Positions 1 through 10,800 of a stretch of 64,000 bases of DNA are shown here, in pieces. Source of the DNA: Baylisascaris procyonis (taxonomy: Eukaryota > Nematoda > Chromadorea > Rhabditida > Ascarididae). How positions within the stretch are numbered: position 1 is the stretch's first letter; every line of letters begins with the position of its first letter. The stretch lies in assembly GCA_037389465.1 (NCBI GenBank), contig JAZARR010000088.1:620001-684000 (forward strand), written 5' to 3'. Below the pieces are notes generated by a model that did no database searches, was not told the DNA's origin, and saw only the letters and a list, made by a program, of their open reading frames with translations. The translations under genes were made by a program, and so were the position numbers.

Positions 1-1668
1 TTTCCTATCCTCTCAATAACTACTGCTATAATTAAGTATAAATATAAAGCAATTATGCTCAGATTTTGGCTCAGAGTTGCGTCGATACTGCAGTCAACAG
101 ATATTACATTAGAATAAGAATTTCATAGTGTTGGATTTTTGCTTTCACTATGTTGCGCTACCTTCGAATATAGTTTCTGTTATCTTATTGATATGAGGTT
201 ACAACATAACCATTCAGCCATTCATATGCCGAATTTCGAAGAAGCAATAAAAAACAGATCGCTTCTTGAGTTTATCTTAAACATAAATATATGAAAGCGT
301 TATCTAATGCACTCCTTAGGCGCATGTTCAGCGATTCATTCGCATTTCCATATTGCCGTCATTATGAACAACACGTGATCGATAAGTGTCTTTAAGGAAA
401 ACAAGTTATTTCTATTTGCAGCCGACTGGTTGCATGATCGGTTTTTCTCAATAAAATGCTAAACAGTGCATGTTGCACTTCAATCTGCGAATCATGCCAC
501 TAGCGAAGTAGAAATAACAAAATCACGCCACCCTCTGGCAAAATGTCATCTGCATCGACATTCCAGTCGCCGTCCTATATTCAGTGAATAAGATTTTCTG
601 AACTATCCATCAGTTTTGAGCGTACGTGAAGCTGCTTGATTTTTCAGTAGATAATGAAACCAGATAAGGCATAAAATAAAGCCAACAGCATAAGTATTTA
701 ATACGCTATACGTTTATCCTCTTCCACCATAACATTTTCAAAGTGATCCAGTTTATTTAGCCATCTACTTGGTTCATTCTTTTACTGCAGCCGTTTCGAC
801 CAGCTGAACGTATACGACGATAAGTTGAAGTTTAAAAGGAGTAGAACTCGCCGAATATTCATAGAGTGCGCATCTGATTCGTTCATTTGCACTGGTCATC
901 GGAATCTATATGGTTCATGAACATATGTGACACTTCATCTAGGCGAACAAAACCAACTAGCGAATATCTGTGATGAACGACGTTCAACTATCTTAAATCT
1001 ATTTACGATTGCATATTTCTTAACAATGAGGTTATTGTTCTCAATTTCGGTCCTGGAACGCTTGTTTGCGTATTCTGAATAATGCAAGTTGCGAACTTTA
1101 CCACATCTTCGCAGGCATTTTTATATGGCGTACGTGTGTTCGTGCTAGGTAGGTTGATCTTTGCACAATTTTCGAGTGAAGGAGAGCGGAGAGGGAGGAG
1201 AGATGTTGGAGGGGGAGGAAGGCGGTTCGGTTAGGGTCAGTTGGGAGCAGTTTCTGTAATTCGGTTCTGTTCATATATAGCTTGCTTCATTTTGTGGCTC
1301 TCTTGGTGCGTTGACATGGTGAGAAATTGGACAGTTTTGTTTTCGTGAACCGTGTAGAGATTTCATCATATAACTCTAATCGTTACAATTTTCTTTGCCC
1401 TTGTAAAAGTTTCCATTGGTGAACATTGTGAATAACAAAATTGTTAGCTACCCGCTGCCTGGAGGCGTTGATAACACGTCGATACATAAGATGGGCTCGG
1501 TGTTAAAAGTTGTAGTTTCGGAGTTGATTTCAGTGACCACACCCGTTCCCTTCCCCTACCTTTAAACACTGAGAGTAGCTTATAAATCGGCTTTGAATAT
1601 GTGTAGGGCATGTGCAGTGGCCTGTGTCCGTTGATTAGTTTTTGTAGTGCTATTAAATTGCGGACAGT
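1..1668. other. Non-coding 5' flank of the first gene
   Basis: No exon-like reading frame is supported here. The stretch is AT-rich. A purine-rich tract at about 1180-1230 contains repeated GGAG/GGGAGG. A possible splice donor (ATG followed by GTGAGA) lies at about 1318-1325. It could close a 5' untranslated exon that joins the acceptor at 1680, but nothing else supports that. Confidence 0.5.
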
Positions 1669-1695
1669 GCTTTATTACAGGGTCCACCGCAGATA
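1669..1695 (+). promoter_or_regulatory. Splice acceptor just upstream of the UPF0729-family start codon
   Basis: The sequence GCTTTATTACAG ends at 1680, 15 bases before the ATG at 1696. A second AG occurs in CCGCAG, three bases before the ATG. An acceptor this close to the start fits either a cis-spliced 5' UTR intron or spliced-leader trans-splicing. The sequence alone cannot separate these. Confidence 0.45.
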
Positions 1696-1944
1696 ATGGT
1701 GTGCGTACCGTGCTTGATCCTGCCATTCCTCTTGGCGATTTATTTGAAATTCATCCAGCCTTATGTGCTGCGTCTTATTCCTGAAGCGTGGAGAACCAAA
1801 TTCGATGCATTACTCTATCCAACGTGCCCGGCCAGACCACCTGCTGTGCTAGAAAAAACGACAAAGAGCGAGACGACGACACAGTTGGGCAACAGTTCGG
1901 AGCAGGCATGTTGCGATCAGAGGGTTCGCGAAAAGGCCGATTAA
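1696..1944 (+). CDS. C18orf32: UPF0729 / C18orf32-family small membrane protein
   Basis: This is an 82-residue single-exon protein. It opens with MVCVPC, the hallmark start of the family (human C18orf32 starts MVCIPC and is 76 residues). The two cysteines at residues 3 and 6 sit at the head of a hydrophobic segment (about residues 2-25) with the conserved aromatic/lysine and Q/E-P-Y pattern (KFIQPYV) at its end. A polar, low-complexity tail follows and ends in charged residues, REKAD; the human tail ends in KKKD. The family is anchored by its N-terminal hydrophobic segment; the human protein has been linked to the endoplasmic reticulum and lipid droplets and was named a putative NF-kappa-B activator. 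Molecular function is unknown. The start is fixed by the family motif. No frameshift is seen. Confidence 0.9.
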   Translation: MVCVPCLILPFLLAIYLKFIQPYVLRLIPEAWRTKFDALLYPTCPARPPAVLEKTTKSETTTQLGNSSEQACCDQRVREKAD

Positions 1945-4900
1945 AAGAAGTAATTCACCGCAACAGACTCAAGTTGTGACCCAAATGATCGGTATTTGTT
2001 TTTAAAATCGGTGTTGGCCAGCCCAGGTTGCACATTTTTTCTTCTCAGAAAAGGCAGTTTTCAGAGAACGCATACTTATCTGTCTCCATGGCTTCCTAGG
2101 CCGGTGCATTTGAAATTTGTTTTTGGGTTTTCGAGTACCTGATCCCAGTGCAGAAGGCACACTAGGTGTGCTTTAGCCTTGGTATTAGAATTAAGCCAAA
2201 AATTGGAGTGCGGCAAGATGTGGGGCACTATTTGATTCAACCGATGAAAGTTTTGTGAATTTCGGCACGAATATAGACTCAACTTTTCGATTGTTCATCT
2301 TGGGGTTGCTTTCATCGCAGTTAGCATTATGTAACAGTTACGACGAGCACGGAGCGCAATAGTTCAACAATTACATAGTAACTGCAAATTTGTGATCCAT
2401 TCCATGTACTAGTTGACAGCTGTAAATGTGGCTTTCCTCCAGATAGGCTAATCCTTATGAGCTATGAGTAGCACGTTTATGGAATATAGGGTCATATAGG
2501 GTGAGCCTTTGAGAGCATGGAACGGCATTTTCTCGCAGAAGTTGTTTTTCGTGGAGTTGTCCTGTAGACTGCTGACCACTTTCATGTATGTGCAGAATGT
2601 CGACCCTTTCCACATGTTTTCACCCCCTCTTTCCTCGCACCCTCGTTTCGATAATAGTGCTCTAGTTGTGGTGTAGTGGAAAATTTCTGTTTCACTTACA
2701 TTTATGCCATAAATTTTTTATGGCTAGACAACAGGGTTAATAGCACCAGTAGTGGGAGGAAGCCATCCTCCCTTCGTCTCCCGCTTCCGATAGGGGACAT
2801 TGCCTCCCCTGCGTCATAATCTTCTCCATCAGCGTCAAAAAACTATGCTCTCTTGCACCGAATTTTGCACACTTTTTTTTGCGTGTGTTGAGAATTGAAA
2901 TATGTGACAAGTGTTTTGAACTTGCAAAATGCTCGGCGAAGTGTTCGCAAAGTTTTGACGGTTGCTTTCGGTTTCCTATGGGAATAATGGAGAGAGATTG
3001 ATTAGAGGATGATGGGGAATTGAGGAAGCAGTCATATTGTTAATAAAGAGGGGATATTTAAGTTCTCGAAAATTTCTATCTATTCGGTTTTGTTGGCTGA
3101 AACACAAGCCACTTCCTAAAGAGATTTTGATTGGAAGCGTTCCGGATTTAAGGAATGGAATCAACAGTTCTCATATATTCATTGAAAAAAAAAGAATATG
3201 TTGGTTTGAGATGAGGCGTGTTTAGTGTTGGAAACTTCCACATATAATAGTTTTTTCTCTGTGACTGTATCAGTCATTGTTGTACCGTGTTCGTCTCTTT
3301 TATGTGATCGTTTGTATTTTATATGTGATTTGATTTAATGTGATGGTGCCTGAAGTAATTGCTGTTCCTCCATTATGTTCATATTGCTTGCGTATTCTTT
3401 TTTTTTGTTGTTGTTGTTGAAGCGTTGTTCATCAAATTCCTCAATTTCCGATGATTGTAAATTTGTGTTGAGGGTAAGCATCAGTTAAAGGTTTCCATTT
3501 ATGCGCTTTTTTGATGATATCATTTTAGTGGTATTCCTATCAGAAATAAACATCATGCAAACACCAACGAACTTCTTGGAAGGTGTCCGTTTTTCTTCAA
3601 AAATTTGCTGATTGGGCATTGAAAATTTAGTATTTTGCATAACTTTATGTGAGTTTTCTTCGAAATTTCCCACTTTTATATGCTACTACTATGATCGTGC
3701 ATTGTTTTCTGTGCTTGTTTTGCAAGTGCATTTGCTTAAAAATGCGAAGTCTAACAAAATCGCTAACCATTAGTGAGGAGGATGGGTGGATGGGGGAGGG
3801 GAGGAGGGGTCGATTACTGAGACAATGTTAATTATTCTATTATTGCTCTGTATTGAACATATGGAATGAAACTGTTGAAATTGTTCACTTCTACTGCTAT
3901 ATATAAAAAGCGATGGCTTTGTGACTAATTTGCAGATTCCGATGAAAGAAATGGACATATTTTAATTAATTCTCCCAATTCTGGTGCCGATGTTTGGTTT
4001 CGATAAATGGCATTCAGCAAATATGCCGCTTGTCCTCATTCAATGCTTATTATATTAGAGGTTATCGCTAAATCTTTTAGCTTCAAGAGCGATGGCATCT
4101 CACAGGAAGCAGCAAAAGTGTTTTATAAATTTGCACTGAGTGGTAATTGGTAATCTAACGGAGATGTTATTGTCATATGTTCGGAGTTGTGGCCAGGATA
4201 TGATGTGATCATAATGGACGGAAGATTGGTTGTGGAAATGAAGGATTTTATTCTGTGCCGGTGTTCTAAATGGGTTCAGGGAATTAAATATGCTTCAGAA
4301 TGAATGCAAATGCGAAACGGAATGTCTGCGCCTATAATTCTTTTTCTGCCCATAATTAAGAGTTCATCGTTCGGATGAGTTCAGGATCCCCGAATATCTG
4401 AAAACTTTTGCAACCGCCGGAATTTTCTTCAAATAGTACTTTACAATATTGAGTAGGTTGTTGAGGAGGATCAGCTGCTCTTATTGAGGGTCAGCACTCT
4501 TCCTTTATTTCTTTTAGTCACATTTGATTACAGACGAGTGTCCGTTAAAATTTTTCTCTTGGAGGTGGCAACTCATTCTAGGAAATGCGAACTCTCGCTA
4601 ACAGTAAAGATGGTGGAGTGGAATCGATATCGACTATCCTTCCCTCCCCTCCCATCTCGCTTTTCCATGCGAAGGTAGTCGTTCACCCTACTATCCGAAA
4701 AGGGAGCCCTTTATGATGTCTTCGATGCATTCCACTTTGTCACAAGCAATGCAGTTCCCACAACCCCCCCCCCCCCCTCCGTCCACACACGCCTCTCCTG
4801 CAGGAGCGTCACAAACTTTTTTTTTGCAAACAAATCCCTTCCTGATCTTCATACGTTCTGTTTCTCTCGCTCTAAACTTTATCTGCTCTCGTGTACTTTA

Positions 4901-5643
4901 TCTAACCTTGATATGCGCGATGTCATAGATCGTCATATTTTCGACTATTGACAGTCTGTCGCCTCTTCGCTGTACTTTTTCAATTCCTTCTTTCCCCTCT
5001 TTTCTTCATCTTCTTCCTTACATCCAAACTTCCATAGTGCACTGTGCCAATTGTCTCTCGTTTTTTCCATCTCTAGTTGCTAGCAGACGTTATTCTAATA
5101 TTCGCCTTATTATTGGAGAGCGTTATATTTTGTGATAGTTCGCGTCGATCAAACGCTTTGCCCTTATGGGACACTTTTTTAGCATAATACGTTCGCTTTA
5201 TAATTCACCACTCGTGTGGGTCTTTAACTGCGTGTTTAGATGCTTTCTTGCCGTCCTATACTTAGCTATGTCTTTCTAGGCGATTGTATGCGGTCAGTTG
5301 ATGTTCAGTACTGTATAGCGTTGGCGGTCGTTTTTCATCCACGCGAGGAACTAGAAAACTCAGCTATCGTTTATAAATTCTTTTTAATATGCTGCAGGAC
5401 CTCCATCATGTCGTTGAATTTGAACTTTTCCCGACTTTCTCAGAATACTGATTGATACGGTATGGGCTTATGATCGTCTTCGTTGTTGATGAAATGTTAA
5501 AACTGAAGTCTAATTTTCTGTTATTTTTCAATGGCACAGAATCGAAGAGAAACAATCTTCGACCGTTTTCATGCATGAATTTGCGAATTCGATACTCCTT
5601 TTGCATATTGCACCGTCCTTGCGGTTGAGTTGACTATGAACTG
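1945..5643. other. Intergenic stretch without a supported gene
   Basis: Only short, non-conserved open frames are present. There is a purine-rich GGGGAGG tract at about 3778-3810, a C homopolymer followed by CT-rich sequence at about 4764-4800, and several T runs. No RNA gene or mobile element was recognised. Confidence 0.5.
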
Positions 5644-5994
5644 TTAACAGTTTTCTAGATGATTGATGAGAAGGAGAGGCTTTAGACTGTTGGATTCAAC
5701 TGGGTGGATTTCTTGATGGGCGGGTGAAGGGGGCTCATAATCAATGATAGGCTTATGATATCCCTTGAAGGGCTTGTGATCGATCGTTGCGGTTGTTTCT
5801 TTTTTCATCCTCACATTTTTCCCTATCAGTTCATTTTGTTTGCGTAATTTTGATTGCTTTATTGATTTCTTTTCTTTTTTTCCCGTTTCGTAATCTGCAA
5901 TCAAAGAACTGCTGCCATCATTGGTTTTTTGTCTTTCTTTTCCGCTTCTTCCATTGACTTTTACGCGCCTAGTAGCCGTCAATGATTCCTTCAT
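5644..5994 (-). CDS. Putative small lysine-rich protein, unrecognised
   Basis: An uninterrupted frame of 116 codons starts at an ATG at 5994 and ends in TAA at 5644. An in-frame stop lies four codons upstream of the ATG, so the ATG is the natural start if the gene is a single exon. The product is very basic in its first two thirds (many KK and KR pairs). It ends with a proline-containing segment including IDYEPPSPAHQEI. An internal acceptor-like TTGATTGCAG at about 5898 could mean that only the downstream part is an exon. There is no signal peptide and no known domain. A-rich sequence easily gives lysine-rich frames, so this may be chance. It lies between the UPF0729 gene (+) and the CRAL-TRIO gene (-). 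Confidence 0.25.
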   Translation of the reverse strand: MKESLTATRRVKVNGRSGKERQKTNDGSSSLIADYETGKKEKKSIKQSKLRKQNELIGKNVRMKKETTATIDHKPFKGYHKPIIDYEPPSPAHQEIHPVESNSLKPLLLINHLENC

Positions 5995-7665
5995 CTTTTT
6001 GCTTCACCATCTCTATCTACCATCGTTTCTCATCTCTTTCTCACCGATTGTTTCCTTGTCTTCTGAAGGTATTCTCCGTAATGTTATAACTGCAAAGGTG
6101 TAGTGTTAAAAGTGAACACATTATGCTTCCCACTATTTCAAATATTCCATTCCATCTTCTTATCAAGCGGTTATTAAGTGAATGAATGAACAGCGTATTA
6201 GGAGATTCCATGTAATTGGCAACTGTGGGTTCATTGTTGGTATAATGCTTTTTACATGATAAGAGGAAATATTTTTCTAATTCTACGAAGAAGTACATTG
6301 TGATCACTAGGAAGGATTTCAATTTTCACGAAAGCAGCCGTTAAGCGATGCAGTTTAGTTGCTAAAAAACAATTATCAAAAATACCGACGTTTGCATATA
6401 ACTAGTGTAACAACTATTAGTAATAAATATGAATGCAACACGGATTTCAATGTTCACTCTTATTGGCCTTATCGTAATGAAAATCCGCTTATGTGTAATG
6501 ATCTCATAATTGAAGAAAATCTTTCAGATGCAATATGTGTAGGCATCTTTTTGTGTTCTTTATAAGTCTTGCATAACGCAGACGTAGTAGCTCTTTACGT
6601 GGAATAAGATGCCTATATTTATCTATCTGTTTGGCAATTTCAACTCGAGAATGCTGAAGCTGGAATTATGAATTCGAATGCATATAATCTAGTCCACAAG
6701 GTAACCCCATTTTAAAGCATCTGAAGAATGAAAATGTAAATTTTTATTAATCACTTATACGAGCGACTGGTTAGATTAAAATACGAATGCACTGTTGCGG
6801 TTGCTTTATTGTTTGATGACGATTGTTGAAGCTGATTGTGGAATGGATAGTTATGCAACATCATATACGTGCAAGGCTCTTTGGCACTTTTTTAATTGAT
6901 GGTCTTTTCGTACAAAGTTTATAGGCAACCAGCCAAAGTTTATATCATTTTATTATGTACTCTGAAATGAAAAACATCGTGGGCATAGCTTACTCGATTA
7001 TTACTGTTTGTAACACTCTCGAAATATGCAGTCCGTTGTTGGCAGGCGCAAGAAACTGTCAGTAAGAAGTGGCGATGCACTATGAGTACTGGAGAAGTGG
7101 GTCGGCTTATATTATCTAAGAGAAAACATTCCAGAAAAAACACTCCAACATTTGAAGCAGATTCTCACAAAAAAGCGCTTTCCATTGTGATGGTGATCTG
7201 AGACCACACGATTAGAACACTCACTTTCAAGCTCGAAAAATTTTCTTTAAAGAAGGTGAGGAGAAATTGAGGCACAAGACTGGGATTTTTGCAAGACAAG
7301 ATCAAAACATTCACAAGGTTATAGTCAAAATCCTGATGAGTGAGGCATTAACCATGCTAATGGGCTGCATAGGCAATCTGTGAAAGGCTTGCGATCCATA
7401 ATGCTGTTGTTCGACTATAGGCATCCATGTTGCTGATCTCTCTTTCACGTTTAATCGCTAACGAAGGCTGACTTCGGTTATTTCGACACATTCCTTCCAA
7501 GTTGTTTTTTCGGAAACAAAGTGCAAAGCCATGAAACGAGTGGATCTGAGCGAATGGGGAAGGTGGAGGGAGAGGAGGCATTTGGCAATTGTGGAAGGTG
7601 TTCAGCACTGGGAACTCTTCAGCATGAATCATAAAATAGCTAGGGGAACAGATTCAGCAACTTCC
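5995..7665. other. 3' flank of the CRAL-TRIO gene
   Basis: No gene is supported. The part nearest 7665 is expected to hold the 3' untranslated region of the minus-strand gene. A minus frame of 91 codons (7357-7632) lies just after that gene's stop codon and shows no family features. Confidence 0.45.
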
Positions 7666-7887
7666 TCAAGCAGAGAACTCTCTGATCGGCTCAGCTTTTG
7701 AGTTGCCCTCTTCTGTGATAGTATTAATTCGATATTCCACAGCTACTGATTTGAACCACGCTTTTTCATTGCCGTAGCAAAAATAATAAAACCCAGTATA
7801 GGGTACTGTCCACTTCCAGTGATCGATCGTTATTAATGCTGGTCGTTCGCATCCTGCATAAACCTCTTGCAGCTCCTCTTCGTTCCA
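7666..7887 (-). CDS. CRAL-TRIO/GOLD gene, last coding exon
   Basis: Acceptor ACTATTATAG at 7897-7888. It opens WNEEELQEVYAGCERP, continues with the last GOLD strands and ends PIREFSA followed by TGA at 7668-7666. It joins exon 5 in phase 0. Confidence 0.92.
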   Translation of the reverse strand, partial: WNEEELQEVYAGCERPALITIDHWKWTVPYTGFYYFCYGNEKAWFKSVAVEYRINTITEEGNSKAEPIREFSA

Positions 7888-10800
7888 CTATAATAGTTAA
7901 TTTTAGCATTTGAATTCACTATCATTATTTATTCGTTGATTTTATATTTTAGCTTCAACACGACTCTAAGAATTGGAAATTTAATGCGTAATCCACTGAA
8001 GAGAATAGTTAAGAATATTATCATCAAACAGGTTGTTATTGGTCACTTACAATCAAATATTATAGAAGTTGTTTAAATAGCTGACATGGCCAACATTTTC
8101 ACATTCTTCCATAGATGAGGAACCAAACATTTGCTCAAAAACATTTCAGTAGCATTTTGAAGGGCTTTCAATACTTGATGCTTATGTATTATACTCACGT
8201 CATTTTCTTTGTTACCGTCTTCGGAATATAGAACCACCATTGTGAACTCTTGATCATGATGCATAAAGATTTCAAGTCGCGAATCTTTCTCGAAGTTGTA
8301 CACCTGCACAGTTTTGCCACCTGCAAGCGAATATAACAGCTGCTGAATCATCCTCTAGCATCTAGATTGACTGTTAGAGTGCATCATCTGTTTATTATGT
8401 GCTCATTGTTTTTTGACCGTATTATGCGATGAAATCTACTTTAAAAAATCTTACTTTCTACTTCTGCTATACTTGCTTATGAGGTTGGCCAGGAATAAAG
8501 AACCTGCAAAGCACTGTCAAGATATTTCATCACTCCTGATAAATTACCAACGTCAATAAAAGTTGGCTGCTGCATACTTAGCCCTGATAATTTCTTGATC
8601 AGAAGTGTTCACTTTCCTGCTAGGCATGAGAACTTGAAGTCGTACCGGCCGCTACACAAACAACATCGAGCTCGACGCTGGGAATCGCCTTAAACGGTGG
8701 AAACGGTGGAGGTGGTGGTATTGCGATTAATGAACGACATCGTTCATCACCATACTCATCGGTCATCGTACCACCATAATAAACTGGCAAGCATTCTGCA
8801 TCAATATGCTCCAAAATCTCCTGACGCCATTTCTCGGATGTGATAATAATTTTACTCTGCAATAAATTACTATTTTTGCGCAATATTTAAGAATATAAGT
8901 AGTAAACTGCCGTGAATAGAAGCCAACAAATTTTCCACTGCAATTTACAAGATTTTGTTTTTAGTGGATAAAATTGGATGCCACGATAAATAGTCACTGC
9001 TTCTTTCAGAAAGAACTTGCTTCGAATATCTCTGTAGCTTTGAAGATGCTTATATTCGTTCATTGCAAAATGAATAGTGATTTAAAACTGAATTCTATTG
9101 CAAGCGTTGATTTCAGGTTAATGAAATTTTCTGCTAGCTTTCTTATAGGGTAATTAGGGCGCTTTTAGAAATCGTTTGATATAAAAAAAGCGTTAAAAGC
9201 CAAGTCGGCTGCCGCAAATGCAATAGTTCGACGATTCGAATTTGAAGCCATTGAGATGAATCCGTGCCCCATGCCTCAGCCATTGTTTTATCACACGGAA
9301 ACGTGGAAACGTGGAAAGCACAGCAGTGGAGGTGGACAACTACGTGACATTTTTGCCTTTCAGTCCAACAGACTAACTAGATGCAAATATACGTAAAAAA
9401 TTCTAAAACGTGACATAAGGGCTTCACGACACGTGCGTTCGCAGTTCCGTTCATCAAACGAACTCAAAAATATGCGCAATGACTGATCCACGTTTTAGCC
9501 AAACAGAACGTTCATAAAAATATTTCACAGAGTGGGCGCCGTTATGCGTATTTTGAAATCCAGTCAATGTGAAAGCCTTTCTGCCAATCGCGAGATGTAG
9601 ATAAACTTTTGAACATGGAAGCATTTAACTCTTGTAGAACCTGGTGGATTAGAGCACCCTATGATTCAAATTATACTCGGCAGATTTCACGTATCAAACG
9701 AATTTAGGGGATTTCATTGTAGGATTGCAGCTTAGGGACGCTGCATAAAACACTTTCCTGGGTTGCTTCCACCAATGCCGCATGATCAAATCTCAACGCC
9801 AAAATGAAAATCTGCGCCTGAAATAGAGTGCTACATATCGAATTGTTTAATATATGTAGGAGGAAAAAACTAACGCGATATTCTTCAGTTATGAAAGGCA
9901 TGCATACTGTCCAAAGGATGTTCATAAATTTGGGCACATTGACGACCACAATGTTGGAAAAGATCTCTGGATATTGTTCGAGGAGTGTGCCCCACATTAT
10001 GCGGTATGGACCTGAAGACTAGCGATTTAAGCAACGATAAAATAGCAAACAATATTTTTCATTTCCTCTGGTTCTTTGGAAGCAAGTATAATATGTCGGT
10101 GGCCAACGAACACTATGCCGAAGCCGTCGCTAGAGGTCAAATTGTAAATCAGGGCGATTATATAGGCAAAGAGATGATCAAAAACAATGCATTAAGTGTT
10201 TCCTATTGGTACAAGGCAAAGTTTGAACCTCGTACCTCTGAGTATGTTAACGAGGCTGGTTTGTAGCTGCAGACCCTCCAAATCGACCACGAACACACCG
10301 CCTGATATTCGCTTAGTTTCCTCTTCCATGCGGTTGATATGTCGTAGAACCCTTTCCATAATGCGAAATCTATTTTTCATAAACGGTGTTGTCTGAACCG
10401 AATTGACCATTCCGTAGATGTCGATTCGACCTACCATTTCGAATAGTAATACTTTATTGTCGTTGAGTTTATTGCGACCCAAAATACTGATTGGTGAATA
10501 GACGGAGACCACCTCATCGATTCCTAAAGTGAACAAAGAACATTCATAGCGCAACATGTTGACTTACAGCGATCAGAAGTGCAGCGACATCGACATATTG
10601 ATATAGGTGTGGATCACTGAACGGCCTCGTACTTTAGCATTAGGTGTTGGAGTTCATTGTAGTTCTTGCATTTATTCTGTGTGTCTAGTTTGTAACCGGT
10701 TGCGTCAATACGCTTTCTTTTATTTGTTAAGTCGGTTGGGTTGTAGGTTGAGGCTTTCTTCAGCACCACTACAGTTTTCAACCAACTACCAAACCTTTAT

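Noticed and set aside
7357..7632. 91-codon minus-strand frame after the CRAL-TRIO stop
   Set aside because: It lies where the 3' untranslated region should be, has no splice connection and shows no family features.
8073..8198. Extension of the GOLD exon beyond 8199 as coding sequence
   Set aside because: The GTGAGT donor at 8198 and the in-phase exon at 7887, which completes the GOLD domain, show that this part is intron.
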